From Exiguobacterium aurantiacum DSM 6208 (GTDB lineage: Bacteria > Bacillota > Bacilli > Exiguobacteriales > Exiguobacteriaceae): a stretch of 64,000 nucleotides of DNA. The notes beneath the pieces were generated by a model. The model was not told the DNA's origin, did not search any database, and was given only the letters and a program-made list of their open reading frames with translations. Shown in pieces: positions 18,171-26,565 of the stretch. Position numbers and translations under genes: made by a program. The stretch spans positions 2,636,001 to 2,700,000 of the forward strand of contig NZ_JNIQ01000001.1 in NCBI RefSeq assembly GCF_000702585.1. Reading direction: 5' to 3'. The number at the start of each line of letters is the position of its first letter. The stretch's first letter is position 1.

Positions 18171-19204
18171 GATGATTTGCCTCCCATTTTTTCACGTGAG
18201 TAATCGTGGATGAATGCTGTCAATTTGACGAGTACGGCCGGGTCGACTTCTGGGAACACCCCATGTCCCAAGTTGAAGACGTACCCTGGTTGTTTCATGC
18301 CTTCATCAAGAATCTCTTTCACTTTCTCCTCGATGACCGGCCATGGTGCAAGCAAGAACGACGGATCCAAGTTTCCTTGGACTGCTTTCGTGACACCACG
18401 GTCGCGGGCTTCTTGGACAGACAAGCGCCAGTCGAGACCGACGACGTCGATCGGCAAGCTGTTCCACTCTTCAACTTGATGGCTCGCACCGACACCGTGC
18501 ATGATGAGCGGGATATCGAGCGGACGCAATTCGTTAAAGATGCGTTCCGTCGTCGGCTTGATGTAACGAGCGTAGTCTTTCCGGCTAAGCGTCCCGACCC
18601 ACGAGTCGAACAATTGGAACGCTTGGATGCCAGCCTCGGCCTGCGCTTTCGCGTAAGTGATGACCATATCCCCCAATTTTTCCATGAGCGCGTTCCAAAC
18701 GTCCGGTTCCGCGTACATGAGCGCTTTCGTCCGGTGGTAGCTCTTCGATGGGCCACCTTCGATCATATAGCTCGCGAGTGTGAACGGTGCCCCTGAGAAC
18801 CCGATGAGTGGTACATCGAGACGTTCCCGGAGCAAACGGATCGTCTCAAACACGTAAGCGATATCATCCGTGTTGAGCGGTTTCAAGCTCTCGACGTCTT
18901 CCATCGTCCGGTACGGATTGTCAATGACCGGACCGATGCCGCTCTTGATCTCGACGTCGACACCCATCGATGGCAGTGGCGTCATGATGTCCTTGTACAG
19001 AATGGCCGCGTCGACACCGAGTTGCTTGACTGGAAGCTCGGTCACATAGGCGCACAGTTCCGCATCGTGCGTGATCTCAAACAGCGTCCTCGTCTTTTTG
19101 ATCTCCCGATATTCCGGCTGATAGCGTCCCGCTTGGCGCATATACCAGACAGGCACATAGTCTGTCGCCTCTCCTCGAAACGCCTTTAAAATAGTATCGT
19201 TCAT
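18167..19204 (-). CDS. hemE: uroporphyrinogen decarboxylase
   Basis: A ~345-residue decarboxylase that converts uroporphyrinogen III to coproporphyrinogen III. The diagnostic [18 protein letters not shown] lies near the N-terminus, with [17 protein letters not shown] and FDSWVG in the barrel and [12 protein letters not shown] near the end. The start is uncertain: the ATG at 19204 is 13 bases from GAGGGG, and the ATG at 19216 is only 1 base from it; both give the same enzyme. It is the first gene of hemE-hemH-hemY. A TATAAT lies at 19271-19276 with a PerR-like palindrome over the -35 region. Confidence 0.94.
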   Translation of the reverse strand: MNDTILKAFRGEATDYVPVWYMRQAGRYQPEYREIKKTRTLFEITHDAELCAYVTELPVKQLGVDAAILYKDIMTPLPSMGVDVEIKSGIGPVIDNPYRTMEDVESLKPLNTDDIAYVFETIRLLRERLDVPLIGFSGAPFTLASYMIEGGPSKSYHRTKALMYAEPDVWNALMEKLGDMVITYAKAQAEAGIQAFQLFDSWVGTLSRKDYARYIKPTTERIFNELRPLDIPLIMHGVGASHQVEEWNSLPIDVVGLDWRLSVQEARDRGVTKAVQGNLDPSFLLAPWPVIEEKVKEILDEGMKQPGYVFNLGHGVFPEVDPAVLVKLTAFIHDYSREKMGGKSS

Positions 19205-19286
19205 ACGTCGCGTCATTCCCCTCTTTATTTCTCCTACACTCTTCTTCTATAGGTATGTGAACTCAAAAACATTATACAGAAATGAA

Positions 19287-19301
19287 TTAGAATAATGCTA
19301 A
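19287..19301. promoter_or_regulatory. PerR-like box upstream of hemE
   Basis: TTAGAATAATGCTAA is a near-perfect 7-1-7 inverted repeat. It matches about 11-12 of 14 fixed bases of the PerR box TTATAATNATTATAA and overlaps the expected -35 of a minus-strand promoter (TATAAT at 19271-19276). Confidence 0.4.
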
Positions 19302-19332
19302 TGTGAAGCATTTTCATTGTGTTTACTTTGTG

Positions 19333-19638
19333 TCATTTTTTTGTCGGATACGTGCGGAACGCCGAGTTGAGCTGACCACGAATCAATTCGTCACGCTGGT
19401 TCGTCGACAGACGCTTCTCTCGGTCTTTAATGTCTTGAATGCGCCAACCGTCTTCAAGTTTCGAAGCGACATCGATCAGTCGTTCGACGTCATGGAAAGA
19501 ATATTTACGTGACCCGCCTTTCGTACGTTCAGGAAAGATGAGTCCTTTCGCTTCATAATAGCGGACCTGACGCTCAGAAAGTCCTGTCAATTCAGTGATG
19601 ACGCCCATCCCAATCACTTTCTTGGATTTATAGTCCAC
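19333..19638 (-). CDS. tnrA: nitrogen regulator TnrA (MerR family)
   Basis: A 101-residue MerR-type regulator. The N-terminus SKKVIGMGVITELTGLSERQVRYYEAKGLIFPERTKGGSRKYSFHDVERLID matches the TnrA pattern more closely than GlnR, and the short C-terminus ends in GQLNSAFRTYP, the glutamine-synthetase-binding tail of TnrA. It senses nitrogen through feedback-inhibited GS and activates nitrogen-scavenging genes under limitation. The start is a GTG with GGAGG 10 bases upstream. It is divergent from amtB, with one TnrA box in the shared 130-bp region, so autoregulation is likely. Confidence 0.88.
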   Translation of the reverse strand: MDYKSKKVIGMGVITELTGLSERQVRYYEAKGLIFPERTKGGSRKYSFHDVERLIDVASKLEDGWRIQDIKDREKRLSTNQRDELIRGQLNSAFRTYPTKK

Positions 19639-19668
19639 GCTGCCCGCTCCTCCCTTTTGAAAAAACTA

Positions 19669-19685
19669 TGTCAGATAATCTGACA
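19669..19685. promoter_or_regulatory. TnrA box between tnrA and amtB
   Basis: TGTCAGATAATCTGACA is a perfect TGTNAN7TNACA operator. Its centre is about 50 bases before the expected amtB transcription start (-10-like TAAACT near 19715-19720), the position used for TnrA activation of nrgA in Bacillus. Confidence 0.85.
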
Positions 19686-19768
19686 AAATGCAATCCACCT
19701 CGAATATTTCGACTTAAACTGAAAACAACTTTTCACCCACACCAATGAAAAAAAGGAGGAATCGCAAC

Positions 19769-21067
19769 ATGGAAGACATTATGTATTATATGGACACGCT
19801 GTTCGTACTCATCGCGGCATTGCTCGTTTTAACGATGCAACTTGGCTTTGGCCTGCTAGAAACAGGGACACTCCGGGCGAAAAACGCCGGGCACGTCGCC
19901 GTCAAACAAATTATCAGCCTCTCTGTGGCGGCACTTGCTTTTTGGGCTGTCGGGTTCGGACTATCCTTCGGGGACGGGACACGCTGGTTCGGAACAGAAG
20001 GATTCTTCTTGAACGGTTCGTTCACAAGCCTTGATTGGGCGAACGTCTCAATCGACATCAAATTCTTGTTCCAGTTATCGTTCGTCGCGGTCGCACTCGC
20101 TATCGCTTGGGGCGGCTTCGCGGAACGAGCCAAACTTTCCGCTTACGTTTTGTTCGGCATCTTCTTCGTCGCCATCCTCTACCCGATCGTCGCTCGCTCG
20201 GTCTGGGCCGGTGGATTGCTCGGCTCGATGGGAATGCAAGACTTTGCCGGTTCGGCCGTCGTCCACCTCCAAGGCGGGATGGCCGCGCTCATGGCGACGA
20301 TCATCTTGAAACCACGCCGGAAGACCGAATCACTCGCTGGTCACAACCACGTCCTAACGGTCGTCGGTGGACTCGTCCTTTGGCTTTGCTGGTTCGGATT
20401 CAACGCCGGATCGACGATGTCAGTCGCTGACGGGTTCTTCGGTTACGTCGCATTGACAACGATGCTCGCTACAGCTGCCGGCGCACTCGGTGCGCTCGCC
20501 ATCGTCATGGTCCACCGGAAGAAAGCGGACATCCCGACGGTCGTCAACGGTGTCCTCGGAGCGCTCGTCGCCATCACGGCCGCTTGTGCGTTCGTCGAGC
20601 CATGGGCCGCCGTCATCATCGGGGCGCTCGCTGCGGTCGCGACATACGGAACGAGCATTCTCATGGCGAAATACGTCGACGACCCGCTCTGCGCCTTCTC
20701 CGTTCACGGCGTCGCTGGAATCATCGGGACGCTCGCCCTCGGTTTCTTCGCCTCACCACGACTCGTCGAGATCACCGGCATCGGATCGGCCGGCCTCTTC
20801 TACGGCGGCGGTCTCGGTCAACTCGGCGTCCAGGCGCTCGGCGTCTTGATCGCCATGGTCATCGCTGGTGGCGGAAGCTACGCGTTCTTGAAACTTCTCG
20901 ACGTGACGATTGGGCTTCGTGTCACGGAAGAACAAGAAGACATCGGCCTCGACATCGCCGAGCATGGCGTCTCGGCTTACGGAGAAATCGAAGCACAACC
21001 GGACACGCCGGCACGCCTTCCGAAAATACTCGGTTCGAGCGTCTCGGTCATGTCACCGAAGAAATAA
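19769..21067 (+). CDS. amtB: ammonium transporter AmtB
   Basis: A 432-residue Amt/Rh channel with about 11 TM helices. Features include LGFGLLETGTLRAKNAGH near the N-terminus, AWGGFAERAKLSAYVLFG, the periplasmic gate and pore His regions (DFAGSAVVHLQGG and CAFSVHGVAGIIGTL), and a charged C-terminal tail. It conducts NH4+/NH3 under nitrogen limitation. AAAGGAGG lies before the ATG at 19769; the in-frame ATG at 19745 is upstream of that site and rejected. In Bacillus amtB is followed by glnK; here a terminator and an opposite-strand gene follow, so no PII partner is linked. Confidence 0.94.
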   Translation: MEDIMYYMDTLFVLIAALLVLTMQLGFGLLETGTLRAKNAGHVAVKQIISLSVAALAFWAVGFGLSFGDGTRWFGTEGFFLNGSFTSLDWANVSIDIKFLFQLSFVAVALAIAWGGFAERAKLSAYVLFGIFFVAILYPIVARSVWAGGLLGSMGMQDFAGSAVVHLQGGMAALMATIILKPRRKTESLAGHNHVLTVVGGLVLWLCWFGFNAGSTMSVADGFFGYVALTTMLATAAGALGALAIVMVHRKKADIPTVVNGVLGALVAITAACAFVEPWAAVIIGALAAVATYGTSILMAKYVDDPLCAFSVHGVAGIIGTLALGFFASPRLVEITGIGSAGLFYGGGLGQLGVQALGVLIAMVIAGGGSYAFLKLLDVTIGLRVTEEQEDIGLDIAEHGVSAYGEIEAQPDTPARLPKILGSSVSVMSPKK

Positions 21068-21075
21068 CGTCACAA

Positions 21076-21109
21076 ACAAGGACACCCATCGCGTGGGTGT
21101 CCTTGTTTT
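21076..21109. terminator. terminator of amtB
   Basis: ACAAGGACACCCA-CGC-TGGGTGTCCTTGT stem with T-run; also serves the converging ecsB. Confidence 0.88.
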
Positions 21110-22239
21110 CATGTCAATCTCGACAAATAGTACCGCACAATCCCGTAAGCAACTAGCAGTCCGACGAGAGCGTCCCAGCTCGCCCCAAAGAAGAGTGAGA
21201 CGACACATAGTCCGAGCGCCTGTCCGACGAGAAGGCGGAGCGTCCACCACTTATAAGCCGTGAGACGTTCGAGGCGGGTGATCGGCAGCCACGACGCGAT
21301 CGAGACCGTGTCGAGCCGTTTGAAGAGCGGCACGAGTTGTAGCGCCGTCAAGCCGACAAACAAGGGCACGACGATGCCAACGTACCAACCGCCAGCGAGC
21401 CACATGACGAGCACCGCGACGAGCGACAGCCGAATGATCAAGTCGAGCGAGTCTTTCGACCGTGCGATGCGTAAACCGTACATATAACGCGCCGCATCCG
21501 CACGGGCGAGCACCGAACGTTCAATCATCTTCACGACGAGCTTGCGCTCTTTCACTTCTTCACGCATCTCCGGCAAGTCGACGAACCAACTGACGATCCG
21601 ATTAAACTGTGCCTTGCTCGTCTGTTCGAGGGCGAGCCACTCCAGGAGCGGGATCCGTTCGTACCGTCTTATATGAAGGAAGACGAGCGCGGCAAGCGCC
21701 GGTAACGGCGTCAACAACGGCATCCCGAGAAACATTAAGCCGCCGCTGGCCACGGCACTCGCGACCCCTACGAAACGGATTCCTTCCAACTTCGCGAGGC
21801 GGCCGACGACCGAGAGCAAGATGCTCGCGAAGACGAGGGCAAACACCTCCGCTGACGTCAGCTCAAGCGTCCTGACGAGGAGCGGCAAGAGGACGAGCAT
21901 GAGGACGAGGGCGCGGATGCTCGCGAAGACGACGTTGAACAAGCGGACGCCGTTCATGTACGAGCGAATGCTTCCGAGTTCAGGCAATAAAAACACTTGG
22001 TCGGCTTCTCGTATTAGCGTTCTCGGCCGGTGACCGAGCGGCAAGACAAGGAAAGCCAACGCGACGACCCACTCGCTCGGGAACGACGTGTCCAGCCCGT
22101 TCAAAAACTGGTTATACACGAAAGCGCCATAAATCAAAGTGAAGTATAACGTGAACAACAAACCGCCATTCGCCACGTAGCGGCTATATTTCACGACCTC
22201 TTCCATCCAGACGCCGAACCGGGTGCGAAACACGTTCAT
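21109..22239 (-). CDS. ecsB: EcsB-type ABC transporter permease
   Basis: A 376-residue membrane protein with roughly eight hydrophobic segments in clusters (about 25-75, 105-205 and 275-375), divided by a cytoplasmic stretch (~205-265) rich in charge. Order behind ecsA, overlap of 4 bases and the divergent hit gene reproduce the Bacillus ecsAB-hit locus. EcsAB affects protein secretion, intramembrane protease RasP activity, competence and sporulation in Bacillus; its cargo is proposed to be peptide fragments. No ecsC follows here. Function beyond the family is not readable. Confidence 0.82.
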   Translation of the reverse strand: MNVFRTRFGVWMEEVVKYSRYVANGGLLFTLYFTLIYGAFVYNQFLNGLDTSFPSEWVVALAFLVLPLGHRPRTLIREADQVFLLPELGSIRSYMNGVRLFNVVFASIRALVLMLVLLPLLVRTLELTSAEVFALVFASILLSVVGRLAKLEGIRFVGVASAVASGGLMFLGMPLLTPLPALAALVFLHIRRYERIPLLEWLALEQTSKAQFNRIVSWFVDLPEMREEVKERKLVVKMIERSVLARADAARYMYGLRIARSKDSLDLIIRLSLVAVLVMWLAGGWYVGIVVPLFVGLTALQLVPLFKRLDTVSIASWLPITRLERLTAYKWWTLRLLVGQALGLCVVSLFFGASWDALVGLLVAYGIVRYYLSRLT

Positions 22240-22973
22240 CTCGTCCGCTCCTCGGCGTCAATCGCCTCGACGTAAATATCGTCGAGCGTTGCATCCGGTG
22301 CGAGCGCGTATTTCTCACGTAACTCGCTCGCTGTCCCTGTGGCGATGACCGCGCCTTGATGTAAAAAGACGAAACGATCACAGTGTCGCTCTGCCGTCTC
22401 TAAGATGTGCGTCGACATTAAAATCGCACTCTCTTCTTTATACTCGTCAAATAATTGGAGCAGTTGACGGATCGCGAGCGGATCGAGCCCGACAAACGGT
22501 TCGTCGACGATGAGGAGCGGCGTCTTCGTCACGAGCGCACAAAGGATCATCGCCTTTTGCCGCATACCTTTCGAGAAGACCGACGGAAACCAGTCAAGTT
22601 GCTTCTCCATCCGCATATTTTTGGCGAGCTGTGCTGTCCGTTCTTCTAAATCCTTTTCACGTATCTCATACGCTTTCCCCATGAGCGTCAAATGTTCACG
22701 CAAGGTCAACGTGTCGTACAAAATAGGGGTCTCAGGTATATAACTTATTTTTTTGCGATAGTTTTTTTCAGACGATTGGACAGTTTCCCCACCGACCGTG
22801 ACCGTTCCAGAAACGGGTTCAAGCAACCCCAAAATGTGTTTGATCGTCGTCGATTTCCCGGCTCCGTTTAGCCCTATCAGCCCGACAAGCTCCCCTTTTC
22901 CGACTTCGAACGTGACGTCGTGCAACACTTGTTTACCTATATAACCGCCGTTTAACTTGTCGACGTGCAACAT
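22236..22973 (-). CDS. ecsA: EcsA-type ABC transporter ATP-binding protein
   Basis: A 245-residue ATPase: Walker A GLNGAGKST (about 34-42), Q-loop in SYIPETPILYDTLT, a non-canonical signature FSKGMRQK, Walker B LLIVDEPFVGLDP and the switch His in LMSTH. The variant signature FSKGMRQK is typical of ABC-2/Ecs exporters. The start at 22973 follows GGGTGGAG; the longer in-frame start overlaps that site. It energises EcsB, with which it overlaps by 4 bases. The promoter should lie in the 166-bp region shared with the divergent GlsB-like gene. Confidence 0.88.
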   Translation of the reverse strand: MLHVDKLNGGYIGKQVLHDVTFEVGKGELVGLIGLNGAGKSTTIKHILGLLEPVSGTVTVGGETVQSSEKNYRKKISYIPETPILYDTLTLREHLTLMGKAYEIREKDLEERTAQLAKNMRMEKQLDWFPSVFSKGMRQKAMILCALVTKTPLLIVDEPFVGLDPLAIRQLLQLFDEYKEESAILMSTHILETAERHCDRFVFLHQGAVIATGTASELREKYALAPDATLDDIYVEAIDAEERTR

Positions 22974-23015
22974 GAAAACTCCACCCCTCATTTTCAACTT
23001 TTTTTTGTGATATAT

Positions 23016-23040
23016 GTTTTAAAAGCTGTCACATGGGAAT
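23016..23040 (+). promoter_or_regulatory. sigma-B-like promoter
   Basis: GTTTTA, a 13-base spacer and GGGAAT resemble the general stress promoter GTTTAA-N12-14-GGGTAT. It points toward the GlsB-like stress gene, about 100 bases ahead of the start codon. Confidence 0.45.
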
Positions 23041-23139
23041 AATCTGAACTGTAAGGCATTTTAAAACTTATTCATCACTTCCATTGTTCCATAAAAATGT
23101 AGGTCAGGACAATGGACAAAACAGAAAGGAGAATGTTTT

Positions 23140-23391
23140 ATGGGTTGGATTATCACATTAATCGTCGGGGGTATTATCGGTTGGTTAGCAGGTCTTATTT
23201 TAGGTAAGGATGTGCCAGGTGGCGTTATCGGTAACATCATCGCTGGTATCATCGGTGCTTGGCTCGGTGGCCTCATCTTCGGTGACTTCGGTCCTGCAGT
23301 TGGCGGCATCGCAATCGTACCAGCACTTCTCGGTGCGATTATCTTAATCTTGATCGTATCGTTCGTCATGAAATCTATGCGTAAACGCTAA
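23140..23391 (+). CDS. GlsB/YeaQ/YmgE family stress membrane protein
   Basis: An 83-residue, glycine-rich membrane protein with three hydrophobic segments (about 3-22, 28-47 and 52-77) and the family pattern GGIIGWLAG...GGVIGNIIAGIIGAWLGG, ending in a basic KSMRKR tail. Such transglycosylase-associated (misnamed) proteins are general stress proteins; the biochemical function is unknown. AAAGGAGAATGTTTT precedes the ATG. A sigma-B-like promoter upstream agrees with stress induction. Codons are more AT-biased at wobble than in neighbours, consistent with high expression. Monocistronic, ended by a strong hairpin. Confidence 0.88.
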   Translation: MGWIITLIVGGIIGWLAGLILGKDVPGGVIGNIIAGIIGAWLGGLIFGDFGPAVGGIAIVPALLGAIILILIVSFVMKSMRKR

Positions 23392-23407
23392 TCAAATGCC
23401 TACCGAA

Positions 23408-23438
23408 AACGGGACCCTCGACTACGAGGGTCCCGTTT
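23408..23438. terminator. bidirectional terminator
   Basis: AACGGGACCCTCG-ACTA-CGAGGGTCCCGTT between the GlsB-like gene and the converging TcaA-like gene. Confidence 0.88.
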
Positions 23439-23443
23439 CACGT

Positions 23444-24484
23444 TCAGCTGATGACGACGTATAGCTTGCCGTCCCGTTCAATGAAGCGTTTATCCGTCTG
23501 GAGACCGAACAGCGTGAAAATCGATTCGATGAACGAACGGTCATAACGCCACTCCGTGCCAAGCTCGGTATCAATCCGTTTCTCCGGTTCCCCAAGCAAC
23601 GCGATCATATCGTCGGGACGTTTATCCAAGTCGATGTCGATCCGGTTCACCCGCCCGTTCTCAAACGTCACATCGAACCCTTCATACCGCCAGACGCCGT
23701 TTTGGTCGCTCGGTTCACCTAGTTGCTCGAGGACCGTGCTTTCCCGTTTGTTCATGAGCCCATCCATCGTCTCGAGCGGATGTCCCGTCCGCGCCTCGAC
23801 CTCAATCGCGATCAACTCCAGACGTTCGATATCGAACTGCCCCGCGATTGTCTCGCCGGTTTCCGCCTCAAGCTCGAATGCGAGCTCGGCCGCCTCGACG
23901 AGCGTCACGGTTTCTTCCTTCACTATCGTCTCTCCACCTACGACCGCGACCGCCTTCACGTCATATCGGCCGGGCATCCGATTGATGGTGACGGTATCAC
24001 CTGTTTTTTCTACCCGTCCCGCTTGCGTTCCGTCCACCCACACGTTCGTCAGCGGTCTGTCTGCTGTCACGGTGAGGCGTTGCGGCAACAATTCGATCTG
24101 ATAATCGGCAAAACCGAACCGCCCCTCCCCTGTGTCGGTCAAGCGGAACAGTCCTTCTCCGTCCGAAGTCTGTTGACGATCCCGTGCCACCTCGGCGATC
24201 GCCTCGCCTCGAAGCGCCGGCTCATCGTTCAACCATCGGACAAAACGGATGGCCTCGGCCCGCGTGAGCGGAACGTTGGCGTATTCGACCGTCTGTTCGA
24301 AGAACGCGATATCTTCCGTGAGCAGCGCCTCTTTGAACCGGACGTGAATGTTCTCGTTTTCTGCGGCCGGCCGATAACCGTATACGTACACGAGGATGGC
24401 GACAACAGCGAGGACGCCCCCGCCGGCCAACCATATCCGAAGGCGGCGCTTCGGTACGCTCTTTTTCGTCCGTTCATACGCCAA
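23444..24484 (-). CDS. TcaA-like membrane-anchored extracellular protein
   Basis: A 346-residue protein: short basic cytoplasmic N-terminus (KKSVPKRRLR), one TM at about residues 17-36, then an all-extracellular part. The region ~40-110 resembles the first TcaA/YvbJ extracellular domain (KEALLTEDIAFFEQTVEYANVPLTRAEAIRFVRWLND), and ~135-200 looks like a small beta domain (NVWVDGTQAGRV...MPGRYDVKAVA). Staphylococcal TcaA links to glycopeptide susceptibility and wall teichoic acid turnover. The N-terminal zinc ribbon usual in YvbJ/TcaA is missing here. The exact role is unknown. It is divergent from hit and stands alone. Confidence 0.65.
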   Translation of the reverse strand: MAYERTKKSVPKRRLRIWLAGGGVLAVVAILVYVYGYRPAAENENIHVRFKEALLTEDIAFFEQTVEYANVPLTRAEAIRFVRWLNDEPALRGEAIAEVARDRQQTSDGEGLFRLTDTGEGRFGFADYQIELLPQRLTVTADRPLTNVWVDGTQAGRVEKTGDTVTINRMPGRYDVKAVAVVGGETIVKEETVTLVEAAELAFELEAETGETIAGQFDIERLELIAIEVEARTGHPLETMDGLMNKRESTVLEQLGEPSDQNGVWRYEGFDVTFENGRVNRIDIDLDKRPDDMIALLGEPEKRIDTELGTEWRYDRSFIESIFTLFGLQTDKRFIERDGKLYVVIS

Positions 24485-24614
24485 GCGTTTCCCTCCTCTC
24501 TATCTCGTTTTATTCTATTGTATGTCGGCATCCATCGACAGGACAATCGTTCTTCCGCCCGAATTTCCATGTTATGATGAAGTGGAACAGTCATTTCAGA
24601 ATGGAGGACGTGCC

Positions 24615-25043
24615 ATGCACACAGAAGACAACTGTATTTTTTGTAAAATCGTCAAGAACGAGATCCCTTCTCACAAAGTGTACGAAGACGATGACGTCGT
24701 CGCTTTCCTCGACATCTCGCAAGTGACGAACGGACATACGCTCGTCATTCCAAAACACCACGCCCGAAACGTCTATGAGCTCCCGGAAAACATTGCGGCG
24801 GACGTCTTCCAGACCGTCCCGAAAATCGCGAACGCGATTCAACGTCAGACCGGCGCCATCGGGATGAACGTTCTGTCCAACGCCGAGGAAATCGCCGGTC
24901 AGACCGTCTATCATTTTCATATTCATTTGATCCCGCGTTTTGGCCACGACGATGGCTTCGGCGCGAAATGGGAAACACACATGGACGAGTATTCGCAAGA
25001 AACGCTCAAACAGCTGGCCACTCAAATCAAACAATACGTTTAA
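24615..25043 (+). CDS. hit: HIT family hydrolase
   Basis: A 142-residue histidine-triad protein. C7 and C10 with a downstream His form the zinc site (CIFCKI), and the catalytic triad is H100-x-H102-x-H104 in YHFHIHLIPR. HIT proteins hydrolyse AMP-lysine-like or dinucleotide phosphoramidates. Start chosen at 24615 with GGAGG 7 bases upstream; the longer open frame to 24396 has no ribosome binding site and covers another gene's promoter. Position opposite ecsA is as in Bacillus, where hit lies next to the ecs operon. Confidence 0.94.
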   Translation: MHTEDNCIFCKIVKNEIPSHKVYEDDDVVAFLDISQVTNGHTLVIPKHHARNVYELPENIAADVFQTVPKIANAIQRQTGAIGMNVLSNAEEIAGQTVYHFHIHLIPRFGHDDGFGAKWETHMDEYSQETLKQLATQIKQYV

Positions 25044-25046
25044 ACG

Positions 25047-25083
25047 ACACGGACCGGGCATATGCCCGGTCCGTGTTGGTTTA
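25047..25083. terminator. bidirectional terminator after hit
   Basis: ACACGGACCGGGCATATGCCCGGTCCGTGT hairpin, arms of 15 bases, with T-rich ends; serves hit and the converging gene at 25081. Confidence 0.88.
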
Positions 25084-25416
25084 TGTTGAATTGATCGAAT
25101 CGAGGTGGCGTTTCCGTTCCTCATCGATTTGTGCCCGTTCGACTTGTAATTTGATTGCCTGCTCGTACAACTGCTGACGCGATTTGACAGATTCGGCTTG
25201 TTCAAATTCTTTTCGTAATTCATGTAGGCGGGCATCTATTTCGACGAGTCGCTTTTCAAGCAACGTTTGCTTGCGCTCCTGTTCGCTCTGTTCTGATGCT
25301 TCATATCCCGCCTCGAGTGCTTCCATGATTGTGTGTGCCCAAGTGTCATCCCCGAGTCGTATCGCAGCGTTATACAAGTCCAACATGTCGTCGACCCAAC
25401 GCTTTTGCTTGTTCAC
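25081..25416 (-). CDS. coiled-coil hypothetical protein
   Basis: A 111-residue protein of unknown family. Residues 1-35 form a mixed helical head (WVDDMLDLYNAAIRLGDDTWAHTIMEAL), and residues 38-108 are a long, highly charged heptad-like helix (ERKQTLLEKRLVEIDARLHELRKEFEQ), predicted coiled coil. No TM, signal or metal motif is present. The start is a GTG at 25416 with AAGG 9 bases upstream. It sits between hit and yhaH in an otherwise Bacillus-like block where Bacillus subtilis has no such gene; it may be a genus-specific insert. Confidence 0.6.
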   Translation of the reverse strand: MNKQKRWVDDMLDLYNAAIRLGDDTWAHTIMEALEAGYEASEQSEQERKQTLLEKRLVEIDARLHELRKEFEQAESVKSRQQLYEQAIKLQVERAQIDEERKRHLDSINST

Positions 25417-25584
25417 TGGAGGTCACCTTCCTTTACCTACATTCTAAAATAAAATGATTTTTCGGTCAAAATTGAATGTTCTGAAAAATTTTATTTGAGA
25501 TATAGGTTTTTAATCTCTCTTTTTTGGTAAAATAATATGAAAAGAATGTATTCTAGCATCATCGTGCTTGAGGAGGGGAATGTA

Positions 25585-25941
25585 TTGTCGAGTCACAATC
25601 GTCGAGAATGGGTTGCTTTCGGCTTTGTCGTAGCGTTTTTAGGGGTTGCGACGATGCGAAAACTCGCTCGTGGAACGGCAAACGATGCCGCATCGAAGCA
25701 GCATCGGGCGTCTACAATCACTACGTTGAAAGAACAATTCAAAAAAGTTGCGTCTGACACATCGCACGTCGCACAGGCAGGCAAGCTGCAAGGGAAAGAA
25801 TTGGCGGATCAAGTGAAAGCCGAAGTCGAACGCTATCAACAAGACATTCAGCCTTCTATCGAGCGGATCCAAGGAAACCTTAACGAGCTTTCGAACGTAC
25901 AGTCAGATATGACCGAAACGAAAGCGAAACAGACTGACTGA
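25585..25941 (+). CDS. yhaH: YtxH-domain protein, YhaH-like
   Basis: A ~118-residue protein with one N-terminal TM helix (about 8-25, VAFGFVVAFLGVATM) and an alanine/lysine-rich, helical, apolipoprotein-like remainder (KEQFKKVASDTSHVAQAGK...), as in YtxH/general stress proteins. A TTG start at 25585 is preferred: GAGGGG lies 6 bases upstream; the ATG at 25537 has no ribosome binding site. Position between hit and scoC is the same as Bacillus yhaH. Function unknown. A TAAAAT -10-like element lies just upstream at ~25529. Confidence 0.7.
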   Translation: MSSHNRREWVAFGFVVAFLGVATMRKLARGTANDAASKQHRASTITTLKEQFKKVASDTSHVAQAGKLQGKELADQVKAEVERYQQDIQPSIERIQGNLNELSNVQSDMTETKAKQTD

Positions 25942-26001
25942 TTTGTCTGTCGTCATCGTCCGTCGTTTTAGTCACTTTGTATCCGGAAAGGATGGATCGA
26001 G

Positions 26002-26565
26002 ATGGATCACGAAAAAGAGTTCACTGGCCCCGAGGCCATGCTGTATAGCCATAAAATCATTCAACTCAGCAAAGCATTGTGGAAGACGGTCGAGAAAGAC
26101 TGGCAGAATTGGATCAAACCGTTCGATTTGAACATAAACGAGCACCATATTTTATGGATTGCCCACGCGTTAGGCGGTGCCTCGATTTCTGAGATCGCGA
26201 AATACGGCGTCATGCACGTATCGACGGCGTTCAACTTCTCAAAGAAGCTTGAAGACCGCGGTTTGCTCACGTTCTCTAAAAAAGAGACGGACAAACGTAA
26301 TACGTACGTCCAGTTGACGCCTGAAGGCGAGGCGCTCCTGCTTGAGACGATTCACGCCTTCGACCCGGAAGAGAACGGTGTTTTCCGTGCCTCGCTCCCG
26401 CTTCAAGAGTTATACGGGAAATATCCTGACTTGACCGACATCACCGCGATCGTCCGCCGTCTCTATGGCGACAACTTCATGGATATCTTCGCTGAGACGT
26501 CGAAAATGATCACCGAAGAAGCCGGACGCCGTCCGGAAGAAGACGAGGTCACGAAAGAAGCTTGA
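26002..26565 (+). CDS. scoC: transition-state regulator ScoC (Hpr), MarR family
   Basis: A 187-residue MarR-type winged-helix regulator. Residues ~40-110 hold the DNA-binding domain ([44 protein letters not shown], wing [13 protein letters not shown]). In Bacillus ScoC represses protease genes (aprE, nprE), peptide transporters and sinIR. GAAAGGATGG precedes the ATG. Its 3' end overlaps the opposite gene yhaI by 17 bp, so the two transcripts pair at their ends. High confidence from domain content and position. Confidence 0.9.
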   Translation: MDHEKEFTGPEAMLYSHKIIQLSKALWKTVEKDWQNWIKPFDLNINEHHILWIAHALGGASISEIAKYGVMHVSTAFNFSKKLEDRGLLTFSKKETDKRNTYVQLTPEGEALLLETIHAFDPEENGVFRASLPLQELYGKYPDLTDITAIVRRLYGDNFMDIFAETSKMITEEAGRRPEEDEVTKEA

